From the IMG/VR virus record IMGVR_UViG_3300031963_000162, positions 1-59,295 of that record: a DNA stretch of 59,295 bases. One strand, written 5' to 3'. The position numbers and the translations under genes were made by a program. A model generated the notes under the pieces. That model did not search any database and had not been told where the DNA came from. It worked only from the letters and a program-made list of their open reading frames with translations. Origin of the DNA: a virus. This document shows positions 31,887 to 41,768 of this stretch, piece by piece. Position 1 is the first letter of the stretch. Each line of letters begins with the position of its first letter.

Positions 31887-32972
31887 ATGTCAACACTTAT
31901 GCAAGCTTCGCGTCAATGGTCTACACGTCCCGCCGAAGAGCGGTTTATTTCGCTCACGGAAATGCATGCTCAGCAAGCGGCCCAGCGCGCTATTTCGCGC
32001 GCCGCCGTGGTGAGCTCGCGTCAGCTCCGCGCAGTGCCCACGGATGACAATTCCGGCATTTTGATTGAGGGCCCGAACGGGCACGGGTTTGCCCCTTCGC
32101 ATTGGGCGTTCGGCCAAGCGGCGGGCCTGATCGGCGCGCCCGCTGGGTATCTGCGTACACTCCCGGCCCCAGTGGCGGCGGACTGTATCAATTGGGGCAT
32201 GCAACACGAACGGGACGCGCAGGATGTGGGCGTACTGTTAACGCGCAACGGCGAATCAGTAATTCGCGCTATGACCGGCCCGCGCTACGGGCGTGTGTGG
32301 AATGATGATGTTATTGCGGCGCTGATTGACCGCTTTGGTGACGGCGTGACGGGCGATTTCCGCGTCCCGGGCGTATGGGGCCGGGCCGTTGAAGTGGACC
32401 GCGAAAACACCACGCTGTACGCGGGAGACCGCGACATGTTCGTTTTTCTCGCCGATGAGAAAAACCGCATCGAGCTACCGGGCCGCCGGGACGGCGAGAC
32501 CGGGACGCTGGCCCGGGGGTTTTTTGTCACTAATTCCGAAGTGGGCGGCGGGGCCTTGCGCGTGAAAACCTTTTTGTTCGATTTTGTTTGCGCGAATCGT
32601 ATTGTATGGGGCGCTCATGAGCTCGAAGAAATATCGCTTCGGCATACGGCCAGCGCGCCGGACCGCTTCATTGAAGAAGTAGCGCCCGCGTTGCTCGCTT
32701 ATTCGCAGGCCAGCGAATCGAACACGCTGAACGTGTTGCAAGCGGCCCAGCGCGAGCGGATCCCGGACGTGAGCAAGTTTCTCGCGAATCGTTTCGGGCC
32801 GCGTGTTGCCCAGCGCGTTGAACATGCGCACGTGATTGATGAGGGGCGCCCCATTGAAACGATCTGGGACGCTGTAACGGGCGCTACGGCGTACGCCCGC
32901 TCGATTCAATGGACCGCTGATCGCGTCGAATTCGAGACGCAAGCGGGCGAGCTACTGGACCTCGTAGCGTGA
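31887..32972 (+). CDS. DUF932-family phage/plasmid protein
   Basis: A 361-aa protein with the DUF932 pattern: an N-terminal segment with HGFAPSHWAFGQAAGLIGAP, then GVLLTRNGESVIRAMTGPRYG, NDDVIAALIDRFGD, and a core with FFVTNSEVGGGALRVKTFLF and CANRIVWG. DUF932 proteins are common on phages and plasmids; their biochemical role is unsettled. It is expressed from promoter D, behind a terminator-like leader hairpin. A GC-rich coding style (many GGCCCAG, CGGGCC) matches the rest of the cassette rather than the capsid genes. A strong terminator follows. Confidence 0.8.
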   Translation: MSTLMQASRQWSTRPAEERFISLTEMHAQQAAQRAISRAAVVSSRQLRAVPTDDNSGILIEGPNGHGFAPSHWAFGQAAGLIGAPAGYLRTLPAPVAADCINWGMQHERDAQDVGVLLTRNGESVIRAMTGPRYGRVWNDDVIAALIDRFGDGVTGDFRVPGVWGRAVEVDRENTTLYAGDRDMFVFLADEKNRIELPGRRDGETGTLARGFFVTNSEVGGGALRVKTFLFDFVCANRIVWGAHELEEISLRHTASAPDRFIEEVAPALLAYSQASESNTLNVLQAAQRERIPDVSKFLANRFGPRVAQRVEHAHVIDEGRPIETIWDAVTGATAYARSIQWTADRVEFETQAGELLDLVA

Positions 32973-33010
32973 TTCGTTTTCCCTGAGCTCGGCCCAGCTG
33001 GGCCGCGCGG

Positions 33011-33035
33011 ACCGCCCTTCGGGGCGGTTTTTTTT
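33011..33035 (+). terminator. Strong intrinsic terminator after DUF932 gene
   Basis: ACCGCCC (33011-33017), TTCG tetraloop, GGGCGGT (33022-33028) and eight T (33028-33035). It closes the promoter-leader cassette. Confidence 0.9.
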
Positions 33036-33293
33036 CGCCCCTATAAACCGGGCCCGGCCAGCGCCGTACATTATCCCGCCGCTATGAAAAGCTTCGGCCA
33101 GCTGGCCCCGGACGCCCGGCGCGCCCCTGAGCGGATCCGGGCCCCGTGGGCCTTGGTCCCTGATCCCTGAACGTACGGCCCCAGCGCGCGCCCCGTGGGC
33201 CCAGCTGGCCGCTTCGTGGGCCGTGGGCCGTGCCCAGCTGGCCGGGATTGATTCGCCCAGCTGCAGCGCCCAGCTGGCCGCGTGTTTGTGTTT

Positions 33294-33332
33294 GTGTTTG
33301 TGATCCGGTTTGTGATGAGGGATCACAAACAC
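33294..33332 (+). other. Competing hairpins in the repeat array
   Basis: GTGTTTGTGATCC (33294-33306) pairs perfectly over 13 bp with GGATCACAAACAC (33320-33332). The loop contains a second copy, GTTTGTGAT (33308-33316), which can instead pair 9 bp with ATCACAAAC (33322-33330). The two folds exclude each other, and three tandem TGTTTG units precede them. Confidence 0.7.
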
Positions 33333-33582
33333 CCAGCTGGCCGTGGGCCGTGGGCCGTGATGCGTGATGCATGCCCAGCTGGCCGCGCATGCCGGGCCGT
33401 GGGCCGCGCGCCCCGGACCGTGGGCCGTGGACCGGGGGCCGAGTCCCGGCGTCCATTCGTGCGGTATCTGGCGTAAGTGAGCACCCACCCCGGATTTTGG
33501 CCCCCCTGTCTGGCTGGCGAACGCCTAGGCCCGATTTCACACAAACAGTTACGTATTGAACTGTTTCTGTTTTTGTGGAACA

Positions 33583-33933
33583 ATGTTGATCGTGAAACAA
33601 TGTTCTAAATGTGGAAACCCGCGTGACCGTGAGCCGCAGCGTTATTGCAAGGCTTGCCATGCTTCGTACATGCGGCAATACCGCCCTAAACACTCAGACC
33701 TGCCCCCAGACGCGCGGATGCGGGCAAATACTCGTGCCTATGCCAATACCTACCTCAGGCGTGGCATGATTGAGCGTCAACCTTGCTTTTCCTGTGGAAG
33801 TGAGCACTCACAGATGCATCACCCGGATTACTCAAAACCCTTGGAAGTTGTCTGGCTGTGCCGAGAGTGTCATCTCGACTTGCACCATGACAGGGAAAAG
33901 GCCCCCGTCGAGCCAGAAAACGCTTTGCCATAA
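33583..33933 (+). CDS. HNH-type endonuclease / zinc-binding protein
   Basis: About 116 aa from ATG 33583; TTG 33556 and GTG 33592 are in-frame alternatives and none has a clear ribosome site. First metal site: CSKCG then CKACH. Second: PCFSCGSEHSQMHHPDYSKP followed by WLCRECHLDLHH, matching HNH nucleases in which the two CxxC pairs hold zinc and the HH...H residues form the active site. HNH proteins next to terminases often assist cos cleavage or packaging. A homing nuclease is the alternative. It ends 24 bases before the terminase start. Confidence 0.75.
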   Translation: MLIVKQCSKCGNPRDREPQRYCKACHASYMRQYRPKHSDLPPDARMRANTRAYANTYLRRGMIERQPCFSCGSEHSQMHHPDYSKPLEVVWLCRECHLDLHHDREKAPVEPENALP

Positions 33934-33957
33934 AAATTTTTGCAAAATTCAAAACCT

Positions 33958-35424
33958 ATGGACTTAGCAAATCAACAAGATGTCGAATCGGAACGTATCA
34001 AGCTAGAACTTCGACTCTTGCAGCTTGAAGCGCAGGAACGTGCAACGTCCTCCTTCTTGGATTTCTGTCGCTACGTGTGGCCCGAGATGATTGTCGGTGA
34101 GCACCATCGCCGTATCGCTGCGGCCTTGGACCGTGTGGTCGCGGGCAAATGCAAGCGTCTGATGATCGCGATGCCTCCTCGGCACGGTAAGTCGCAGATG
34201 GGCAGTTATCTGTTCCCTGCGTACCTGATGGGCAAGAAGCCTGATTCGAAACTCATTGTCGGTTCGCACACGGCGGAGTTAGCGCAGCGTTTTGGCCGGA
34301 TGATTCGAAACCTTGTGGCGGACGAGAAGTACCGGGAGTTGTTCCCTGAGTTCATGCTCTCGGCTGACAGCAAGGCGGCGGGCCGGTGGGACACGAACGC
34401 TGGTGGGGAGGCGTTCTTCATTGGTAAAGGCGGCGCGATGACGGGCCGTGGCGGTAACGTGGTTATCTTGGACGACATCTTGGACGAACAGGATGCTTTG
34501 TCGGACACCGCGATGGAGGGCACGTGGGAGTGGTATACGTCGGGTCCTCGTCAGCGTTTGCAGCCGGATGGCGCGATTATCATCATCAACACCCGTTGGC
34601 GGACCGATGATCTGTCGGGGAGGTTATTGAAGCAGCAGGGCCAGTTGAAGTCGGACCAGTGGGAGATATTGGAGTTCCCGGCGATTCTGCCGAACAATGC
34701 GCCGTTGTGGCCGGAGTACTGGAAGCTTGAGGAGTTAGAGAAGGTCAAGATGTCGATTGGCCTTCGCAAGTGGCAGGCGCAGTGGCAGCAGCAGCCGACG
34801 GCGGAAGAGGGTGCGATATTAAAGCGCGAGTGGTGGCAGCGTTGGGAGCACAACTCGCCGCCCAAGTGTGAGTACTTAATTCAGAGTTATGACACGGCGT
34901 ACAGCAAGAAAGAGACGGCGGACTTCTCTGTGATTACGACGTGGGGCGTGTTTGTGCCGAACGCGGACTCGGGGCCGAACATTATTTTGTTGGACGTGGT
35001 GAAGGGCCGGTGGGACTTCCCGGAGTTAAAGCGTATTGCCAAGGAGCAGTACAGCTATTGGAATCCTGACAACGTCTTGATCGAGGCCAAGGCCACGGGC
35101 GTGACATTGCAGCAGGAACTGCGGCGCGTGGGCATACCGGTGACGATGTACAACCCCGGTGGACGGCGCGCGGGTCAGGACAAGATAAGCAGGGCGCATG
35201 CGGTGGCTCCGTTGTTCGAGAGCCGGATGGTCTGGGCACCTGAGACGGAGTGGGCGGAGGAGCTGATTGAGGAGTGTGCGGCATTCCCGAATGGCGATAA
35301 CGACGACATGGTCGATTCGACAACACAGGCCATGATGCGCTTTAGGCAGGGCAACTTTGTGACCTTGGAGACGGACGATGTCGAGGAGGAGGGAAGCGAT
35401 GCGCTTGTGTATGAGTATTATTAG
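33958..35424 (+). CDS. terL: Terminase large subunit
   Basis: A 488-aa packaging motor from ATG 33958 (TTG 33940 is an alternative; neither has a strong ribosome site). ATPase: Walker A PPRHGKS (73-79) and Walker B VVILDDILDE (168-177), followed by the coupling region TRW near residue 209. Nuclease domain: IQSYDTAYSKKETADFSV (metal-binding Asp) and a C-terminal NGDNDDMVDST acidic site of RNase-H-like terminase nucleases. With the small subunit it translocates and cuts DNA into the prohead through the portal encoded two genes later. Confidence 0.92.
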   Translation: MDLANQQDVESERIKLELRLLQLEAQERATSSFLDFCRYVWPEMIVGEHHRRIAAALDRVVAGKCKRLMIAMPPRHGKSQMGSYLFPAYLMGKKPDSKLIVGSHTAELAQRFGRMIRNLVADEKYRELFPEFMLSADSKAAGRWDTNAGGEAFFIGKGGAMTGRGGNVVILDDILDEQDALSDTAMEGTWEWYTSGPRQRLQPDGAIIIINTRWRTDDLSGRLLKQQGQLKSDQWEILEFPAILPNNAPLWPEYWKLEELEKVKMSIGLRKWQAQWQQQPTAEEGAILKREWWQRWEHNSPPKCEYLIQSYDTAYSKKETADFSVITTWGVFVPNADSGPNIILLDVVKGRWDFPELKRIAKEQYSYWNPDNVLIEAKATGVTLQQELRRVGIPVTMYNPGGRRAGQDKISRAHAVAPLFESRMVWAPETEWAEELIEECAAFPNGDNDDMVDSTTQAMMRFRQGNFVTLETDDVEEEGSDALVYEYY

Positions 35425-35464
35425 CTCTAGAATCCCTCAAGTTTAACCTTGCTAAAGGTACGCC

Positions 35465-38400
35465 ATGGACTTTAACGCCTTAAATAGCTTTATCGATGAG
35501 GACAATGCCTCCGAGGGCTATGATGATCTTGTGGGATTTTCCGAAGGCGGTCCCGTGGGCGAGGACATGGAGGACGATGAGCAGCCGAGCCTTCAGTATT
35601 TTGCTCAGGGTGGTGAGGTAGAGGAAGCGCAGGCAATTTTGACGCGCATGCCTAAGCCGGGTAGAGCAGCGCAGATGCTGCAGAGTTTTGCTGAGGGCGG
35701 TGAAGTACAGAAGACGCCGTTCCCTGAGCTGTTGGACATTAGCAAGCAGGTGAATGCGGCGGGTGCGCCGGTCGAGAAGCTTGCGACACCGACCACGGCT
35801 CCTGCGTCAGCGTCCGTTCCATCGCAGATCAACATCCCGACATTCCAGCCTGTTGCTGCGCCGCCCACGGGCCCGAGCATAATGACGCCGACGCCTGCTC
35901 CGCTTACGGGGTTGGGTGCGCAGCCTACTTTGTCTCAGCCGTCGACGGCCCCGACATCGACGGCGCGGTCGTTGTTTGAGCAGATCAATCCAGCGGCATT
36001 GGCAGCGACACCGACGTACACAACGCCGACGTTTACACCGACTGTACAGACGTTTACCAAGCCGACACTGTTGACGAAAGAGGAGTTGCAGAAGGCGCAG
36101 CCTCCTCTTGTGCGGTACGAGCCGAGTGCAACGTATGGTGGACTGGAGACGTACAAGGGGCCCTTGCAGACGAGTCCTTACGTAGATATACCCGGCGCTC
36201 CGGGGTCCGATGGCGCTCCTGCCCCAGCACCTGCAGCACCTGCGAACATGACGCCGGGGGGTTACAAGTACACGACGTATACCTCGTTGACCCCGGATCA
36301 GTTGGTGGGCTTGGGCAATAAGGCGCAGTTAGGGCAAACCTTTACAGGGATCGTGAAGCGTCAGCAGGATGATGCAACGGCTATTCGCACTGAGTTTAAC
36401 AATGCGATAGCCAGTGGCGACATTGAAACAGCGACAGCGTTGAGGCCGCTTCTTGTACAGAAGGAGGCGGATTTACGCCAAGCCATTACGGACCAAGGGC
36501 TCGTAAATAAATATTTCACAGGCGTAGGTGGAGCGTTTGAGACACCGGAGCAGTATCGTCAACGAGTGCAGACGGCTCGGTTAACGGGAAGTAGATTGGG
36601 GCCTGAGCTTACTTCCGTGTCATTAGAGGGGCTGCAATACAAGCTTCCAGAAACGTCTGCCAAGGGTGCCGTTCCCACACCTTTTGCAGCCCAAATCAAT
36701 ACGCAAAAAGCTGAGTATGACGCGGCGGTGGCCGTGTATGAGAACTTGGCGAGTGCGTATGGCAGGGAGAATCCGTTCGTCAAAAACTATCTTGCAGAGG
36801 TAGTGACGCCGCAGAAGGCGGACTACGACATGCTGATAGCCAAGCCGGTAAGCACTGCAGCGACTGCAGCAGACCGGCTATTGTCCAGTCCGACTTTGGC
36901 GAAAGCGTATACCCCACCGAAGTTATCGCCGACGTTCAAGGTGTCGAATACGATGGCGGCGTTCAAAGGGATCGTAGGCGGTTTGGAGACCTCGGTGAGG
37001 CAGTTGACCAATACAAGAGATGCTGCGGCAGCGGCGGGGTTGACTGGCTATGTTTCGCAGTTGGACGAGGCACTTGAAGCGGAACAGGGCAAGTTGAGCA
37101 AGGCCTTGGAAGATCGTCAAGCGGCAGTGGACAATTCTTTGCCTGACCCTGTAAAACGAGCGATGGGCTCTCCGCCCGAGGGCGAGATGTTGGAGAGTCA
37201 GTCGAGGGCCTTACTAAAAAAGTTATCGGGGGGCAGTGAGGCCAACACTGTCCCCCTGCAGAAGTTCAACAAGGGTGGGGCGGTAAACAAGGCTCAAGGA
37301 TCACCGATCTACGGCGAGATTCCGGACAGCGGGCCTATCACAGCGGACACCAGAGCGGCGTTCAAGGCCAAGGGCCCGAGTGCGTCGAGTGTTGTATCGG
37401 ACGCGGCGAGGTTGTTGAGGAACATCACGGGCGAGGGCTTGTCGAATCTTGAATCGAGAATACGGGGCTCTGTAGCCACGATCCCCGGAACCTTTGGCGA
37501 TATCGAGTCGATCTTTAGAGAGAGCGACAAGACGCGCAAACTGGCGACGACGGAAGAGGTCTTGCGGGATTACATGCCGGGTCGTTTGACCAAGCCCACG
37601 AAGGAAGCCAAGGGCTTTGAAGAGTTGGGTACGTATCTTCCTTTGGCGATTCCTGCGGGAACCGTGAGTAAAGCAGCGACGATGACGGGCAAGGGTGTTG
37701 AAAAAGGTGCTGCGAAGATGTTAGAGCGCCTTGGTCCACGGACCGGGCGTAGTTGGGAGCCGTTGCTTGCACAGGCGGGTGCCGCTCCGATGTACGCGGT
37801 CAAGACCAAGGGTGGAGCGTTTTATCCTGAGGGTATGGGATCGGGCGTAGATACGTATTTAGACCGCGTCGTTAAAGGGTTGACTGGGGCGGAGAATCTG
37901 GCAGGCCGGGACGCTAAGGCGGTGGCGGACTTTATTCGTACCAAGGGACGTAAGTATCTGACTTCGGTGTATGGCACGGCAGAGGATCCATTACGTCTGG
38001 CAGTGATTGAAGGTCGGATGCCGTTGTACGGCTCGGATCAAGAGCGGTTCAGGGATTACCTGTTGGACGCAGCGCGCGCGGGCAATCCGAATGCGATTAA
38101 GGACCTTGAGCGCTTTTACGATGAAGCAACACATCTAAGCACACAGGGCTATGTCCCAGCAGGGGCGACGGACCCTTCCTATGTAATAGGTAACCGTATG
38201 CAGACAGCGCAACGTGAGCGACTGCTTGCTGAAGGGGTGCCAGAGGATTTAATTAATCCAGTTTATCCTGCAACGAATACTGCGCAGCAAATGGCAGAGA
38301 CTACCTATTCAGAGCCCCGCAAGAAGTTAGGCGAACTGTTGCAGGGGATGGAAGCGTTGCCCCCGGACATGCGAGAGTCGTATGTACGCGGAGTGGGCGA

Positions 38401-39136
38401 TACGGATAAGGGAATACAGTCCCTTTTGTATTCGGCGACCAAAGAGCAGCCGATCTACGACCTTGCAACTACCCCAAGCATGGACTTCCTGAAGCCTAAC
38501 AATCTGGCCGAGGGCATTGCATCGATACCCCTTAGAGACCTTGAGCGCATGACGTTCCCTGAAGCGGTGGTCAAGGGGGCGCAGAACATGCGTCTAAAGC
38601 GTGATCGCGGGTTAATGTTGGAGAAGGCGCGAGACGGTAAGGCGGTTCCTAAAGAGATTTATTTTGACGGAACCCAGCCTGTCTACGAGATTGACAAGAA
38701 TCAGAAGTGGGTGCGTATTATGTCGCCTGATGCAGTGGAGCTAGAAGGGGCAGCGATGCGGCATTCGATTGGTGGCTATAAGACCAAAGACGATTACAAC
38801 CTAGGTGGCAAAAAAGCCTTTAACTCGGGACTCGCGCGCATCTTCTCTTTGCGTAATGAGAAGGGCGTACCACAGGTGACGGTTGAGACGAAGTTCACGG
38901 ACGAAGACGGCTTGATGATTAAAGAAGTCAGATCGAAGTTCAACAGTGAGCCTACAGCAGCGGAGAAGCGCGCAGTGTTTCAGTTATTTGAGACACTAGG
39001 TCCAAGAGAAATCAGATCCACCAAGTACAGAAACAGTCGCACAGGAGAGACTTTGAAAGAAGAGGATCGCGTAGAGGTCAACTGGGGCGACGAGTTCAAA
39101 AACTACATGCAGTACAAAAACAAGGGTGAGGAATAA
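35465..39136 (+). CDS. Giant 1223-aa virion/polyvalent protein with PcfJ-like C-terminus
   Basis: N-terminus: acidic, then three GGxV tags (FSEGGPV, FAQGGEV, FAEGGEV) within 85 residues and a Pro/Thr linker to about residue 280. The middle is helical, with a fourth tag (FNKGGAV, residue 600) starting a second region that includes Gly-rich hydrophobic patches. The last 150 residues contain MRHSIGGYK ... IFSLRNEKGVPQVTVETK, closely resembling the MRHCVGGY...SLR...P..TIE pattern of PcfJ-like domains. Such domains occur in large polyvalent proteins carried by phages and conjugative elements. It sits between terminase and portal. Head location and ejection with DNA are inference. Confidence 0.65.
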   Translation: MDFNALNSFIDEDNASEGYDDLVGFSEGGPVGEDMEDDEQPSLQYFAQGGEVEEAQAILTRMPKPGRAAQMLQSFAEGGEVQKTPFPELLDISKQVNAAGAPVEKLATPTTAPASASVPSQINIPTFQPVAAPPTGPSIMTPTPAPLTGLGAQPTLSQPSTAPTSTARSLFEQINPAALAATPTYTTPTFTPTVQTFTKPTLLTKEELQKAQPPLVRYEPSATYGGLETYKGPLQTSPYVDIPGAPGSDGAPAPAPAAPANMTPGGYKYTTYTSLTPDQLVGLGNKAQLGQTFTGIVKRQQDDATAIRTEFNNAIASGDIETATALRPLLVQKEADLRQAITDQGLVNKYFTGVGGAFETPEQYRQRVQTARLTGSRLGPELTSVSLEGLQYKLPETSAKGAVPTPFAAQINTQKAEYDAAVAVYENLASAYGRENPFVKNYLAEVVTPQKADYDMLIAKPVSTAATAADRLLSSPTLAKAYTPPKLSPTFKVSNTMAAFKGIVGGLETSVRQLTNTRDAAAAAGLTGYVSQLDEALEAEQGKLSKALEDRQAAVDNSLPDPVKRAMGSPPEGEMLESQSRALLKKLSGGSEANTVPLQKFNKGGAVNKAQGSPIYGEIPDSGPITADTRAAFKAKGPSASSVVSDAARLLRNITGEGLSNLESRIRGSVATIPGTFGDIESIFRESDKTRKLATTEEVLRDYMPGRLTKPTKEAKGFEELGTYLPLAIPAGTVSKAATMTGKGVEKGAAKMLERLGPRTGRSWEPLLAQAGAAPMYAVKTKGGAFYPEGMGSGVDTYLDRVVKGLTGAENLAGRDAKAVADFIRTKGRKYLTSVYGTAEDPLRLAVIEGRMPLYGSDQERFRDYLLDAARAGNPNAIKDLERFYDEATHLSTQGYVPAGATDPSYVIGNRMQTAQRERLLAEGVPEDLINPVYPATNTAQQMAETTYSEPRKKLGELLQGMEALPPDMRESYVRGVGDTDKGIQSLLYSATKEQPIYDLATTPSMDFLKPNNLAEGIASIPLRDLERMTFPEAVVKGAQNMRLKRDRGLMLEKARDGKAVPKEIYFDGTQPVYEIDKNQKWVRIMSPDAVELEGAAMRHSIGGYKTKDDYNLGGKKAFNSGLARIFSLRNEKGVPQVTVETKFTDEDGLMIKEVRSKFNSEPTAAEKRAVFQLFETLGPREIRSTKYRNSRTGETLKEEDRVEVNWGDEFKNYMQYKNKGEE

Positions 39137-39138
39137 CC

Positions 39139-41505
39139 ATGCCAGTAGATAAGCTCGGGGAAAACGAAAAGCCCTTGTCCGTGGAGATTGAAGCGGCAGG
39201 CATGCCTGAAATCGAAATCGTCTTGGAAGAGGATGGTGGGGCGACAGTTGAGATGGGCGAGGACGAAGCTGCGGAAGTGGACTTCTATGACAACTTAGCC
39301 GAGGTGATTAGCGCGGACGATCTGTCGGAAATGTCGCAGACATTGTTGGCGTTGTACGAGGCGGACAAGTCATCGCGGTCGGACTGGGAGACGATGTACT
39401 CCAAGGGCCTTGATCTGTTGGGCTTGAAGCTTGAAGAGCGGACCAAGCCTTTCCGTGGTGCGGCGGGGGCAGTGCATCCGATGTTAACTGAGGCGATTGT
39501 GCAGTTCCAAGCACAGGCGATGAAGGAGTTGATGCCGTCCAGTGGTCCGGTTAGGACGCAGATTGTGGGTAAGGAGACCTTGGACAAGGCGCAGCAGGCC
39601 TCGCGTGTGCAAGATTTCATGAATTACCAGCTAACGACGGTGATGGAGGAGTACACACCGGAGTTTGATCAGGCGCTTTTCTACCTTGGTTATGGTGGAT
39701 CGGTGTTCAAGAAGGTGTATTACGACCGTTATTTGGGTCGGATGGTGTCCAAATTGGTCTTGGCGGACGATTTGTACATCCCGTATTACGGCTCAAGTGT
39801 CATGAGCCAATGCTCACGGGTCACGCATCGTGTGGCGATGTCCACGAACGAGTTTAAGAAGCGTGTTTTGGCGGGTGAGTACCTTGATTTGGACTTGCAA
39901 GCAGAGGCTTTTGACCCGACAGCGAGCGATATTTCGCAGGCGATAGACAAACAGACGGGTTTAACGCCATCTGACGAAGCCGAAGAGATGTTTTTGCTTG
40001 AGATGCACGTTGATTATGACGTGCCGGGCTTTGAAGATGTCGATGAGGATGGTGAGCCGACGGGAATTAAGCTGCCGTTCTTGATTACGATTGAAGAAGT
40101 CAGCGGTCGCGTGGTCGGTGTGCGTCGAAATTGGGAAGAGGACGACGATTTAAAGCTTCGCATCCCTGCGTTTGTGCATTACGTGCTGGTTGAGGGTCTG
40201 GGCGCGTATGGTTTGGGCTTTGTGCATCTGATTGGTGGCTTGTCGAAGACGGCTACGATGGCGATGCGGCAGTTGTTGGATGCGGGAACGCTCTCGAATC
40301 TGCCTGCGGGCTTCAAAGCGAAGGGTGCGCGTATCGCAGATAGCGATAATCCGATTCAGCCGGGCGAATGGCGTGACATTGATGCGGGTGGTGCGGAGTT
40401 GACGGCGTCGTTGTTGCCGTTGCCGTACAAAGAACCGAGCCAGACGCTGTTCTCGTTGCTTGGTTTTGTGGTGGATGCGGGCAAACGCTTGGCATCGATT
40501 GCTGACATGCAGGTGGGTGAAGGCAATCAGATGGCGGCGGTGGGTACGACCATTGCGTTGATGGAAAAAGGCTCGATGGTGATGTCGGCCATCCACAAGC
40601 GCCTGCATTATTCGCAGAAGATGGAGTTCCAACTGCTTGCCAAGGGCTTTGGTAAGTATCTGCCGGACGAATATCCGTATGAGGTGCCGGGTGCGTCGAG
40701 AAAAATCAAGAAGCATGACTTCAATCAGCTGGTGGCGGTACTTCCTGTGGCTGATCCGAACATCTTCTCGGTGGCCCAGCGCATCACTTTGGCGCAAACG
40801 CAGTTGCAATTGGCGCAGACAGCGCCGATGATGCACAACATGTACGAGGCGTACTACCGTGTGTATGCGGCGATGAACGTCAGAGACATTGATGGCATCT
40901 TGAGGCCGCAGAATACGCAGATGCCGAAGGACCCCGCGCAGGAAAACGCGGATGTATTGGATCAGATGGAGTTGAAGGCGTTCTCTGGTCAGCAGCATGA
41001 CGCGCATATCTTGTCGCATTTGATCATGGGCATGTCGCCGATGTTGCAGGCGAACCCGCAGGCGGCGATGACGCTGCAGAAGCACATTTTGGATCACGTG
41101 CGCAAGAAGGCGGAGGAGATTGTCGAGGCGCAGTTGTTCTCGGAGTATGGTGCGGACCCTGATCGTATGGTGTCGCCGATCCAGAAGGAGGGCATGATCG
41201 CGTTGGAAGTGGCTAAGGCCATGATGGAGCTGCGTGGCATTCAAGCGCAGCTGTCTGGTGAGGGTCCTGACCCTGTGGTGCAGCTGAAGCAGGCAGAAAT
41301 CCAGCAACGTGCACAGGCGGACAGCCAGCGTATCCAGATTGAGGGTGCGAAGTTAGAAGTAGAGAAGCAAAAGGCAGCGGAGGTGCAGCGCGCTAACATG
41401 GCACGTGTGCAGTCGCAGGAAAATATTGCGATGTTACGAGCGGATGTGGCGCGAGAGCGTCTTAACCAAGTCAGTCAACAGCAAGGAGCACAAAATGCCT
41501 CTTAA
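39139..41505 (+). CDS. Portal protein (P22-like)
   Basis: A 788-aa protein, the length of large podoviral portals. After an acidic N-terminus it has [20 protein letters not shown], then [20 protein letters not shown] and [12 protein letters not shown], typical of P22-type portals, and a long C-terminal helical/Gln-rich barrel region (residues 700-788). It forms the dodecameric ring for DNA entry and exit and nucleates prohead assembly. It starts 2 bases after the previous stop, following GAGGAATAACC. Its end overlaps the small DUF6496-like gene by 11 bases. Confidence 0.85.
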   Translation: MPVDKLGENEKPLSVEIEAAGMPEIEIVLEEDGGATVEMGEDEAAEVDFYDNLAEVISADDLSEMSQTLLALYEADKSSRSDWETMYSKGLDLLGLKLEERTKPFRGAAGAVHPMLTEAIVQFQAQAMKELMPSSGPVRTQIVGKETLDKAQQASRVQDFMNYQLTTVMEEYTPEFDQALFYLGYGGSVFKKVYYDRYLGRMVSKLVLADDLYIPYYGSSVMSQCSRVTHRVAMSTNEFKKRVLAGEYLDLDLQAEAFDPTASDISQAIDKQTGLTPSDEAEEMFLLEMHVDYDVPGFEDVDEDGEPTGIKLPFLITIEEVSGRVVGVRRNWEEDDDLKLRIPAFVHYVLVEGLGAYGLGFVHLIGGLSKTATMAMRQLLDAGTLSNLPAGFKAKGARIADSDNPIQPGEWRDIDAGGAELTASLLPLPYKEPSQTLFSLLGFVVDAGKRLASIADMQVGEGNQMAAVGTTIALMEKGSMVMSAIHKRLHYSQKMEFQLLAKGFGKYLPDEYPYEVPGASRKIKKHDFNQLVAVLPVADPNIFSVAQRITLAQTQLQLAQTAPMMHNMYEAYYRVYAAMNVRDIDGILRPQNTQMPKDPAQENADVLDQMELKAFSGQQHDAHILSHLIMGMSPMLQANPQAAMTLQKHILDHVRKKAEEIVEAQLFSEYGADPDRMVSPIQKEGMIALEVAKAMMELRGIQAQLSGEGPDPVVQLKQAEIQQRAQADSQRIQIEGAKLEVEKQKAAEVQRANMARVQSQENIAMLRADVARERLNQVSQQQGAQNAS

Positions 41506-41755
41506 AAAGGGTTCTAGCCAGAAGACGATCTCGGGCAATATCAGCGAGATGATGGGTGCATTTAAGAAAAGTGGCTCGATAGGCACGAGTAAGCCCAAGA
41601 GCAAGAAGGCAGCGAACAAACAGGCGGTTGCGATTGCTTTGTCTACTGCTGGCAAGTCGAATAAAAAGGCTAAGGGCGGTGCGATGAAGGGTGTGCAGGG
41701 CCCTGCGATGATTGTGAAGAAAAGAGACGGGAATAACCCGGTTAAGATTTATTGA
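41495..41755 (+). CDS. Small basic DUF6496-like protein
   Basis: An 86-aa protein from ATG 41495, after CAAGGAGCACAAA inside the portal end. It begins [16 protein letters not shown] and has [14 protein letters not shown], a motif pair recurring in tiny basic phage proteins next to portals (recalled as DUF6496, not verified). It also holds AKGGAMKG, a variant of the GGxV tag. Abundant Lys suggests contact with DNA or capsid interior. A hairpin without T-run follows. Confidence 0.65.
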   Translation: MPLKKGSSQKTISGNISEMMGAFKKSGSIGTSKPKSKKAANKQAVAIALSTAGKSNKKAKGGAMKGVQGPAMIVKKRDGNNPVKIY

Positions 41756-41768
41756 TTTTCAAGCTTTC

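Larger units (their letters stand above)
32991..33441. repeat. Noncoding array of CAGCTGG and GTGGGCC repeats
   Basis: CAGCTGG occurs at 32995, 33099, 33202, 33235, 33271, 33334 and 33376, plus CAGCTGC at 33258. Several copies sit in larger palindromes: GGCCCAGCTGGGCC (32991-33004) and GGCCAGCTGGCC (33096-33107). Between and after them GTGGGCC is repeated at least eight times, partly in tandem. No coding sense is seen: minus-strand open frames here are Pro/Arg/His-rich artefacts. The array fills the gap between the cassette terminator and the HNH/terminase genes. Confidence 0.75.

Noticed and set aside
32991-33441. CRISPR-like array
   Set aside because: Repeat units are 7-14 bp, irregularly spaced, and without uniform spacers or cas genes.
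33082-33693. Overlapping minus-strand frames of 178-203 aa in the repeat array
   Set aside because: Pro/Arg/His/Gly low-complexity products of CAGCTGG and GTGGGCC repeats; no start signals.
40150-41307. 385-aa open frame on the minus strand within the portal gene
   Set aside because: His/Arg/Leu-rich shadow of the portal frame; the portal frame has clear family motifs.
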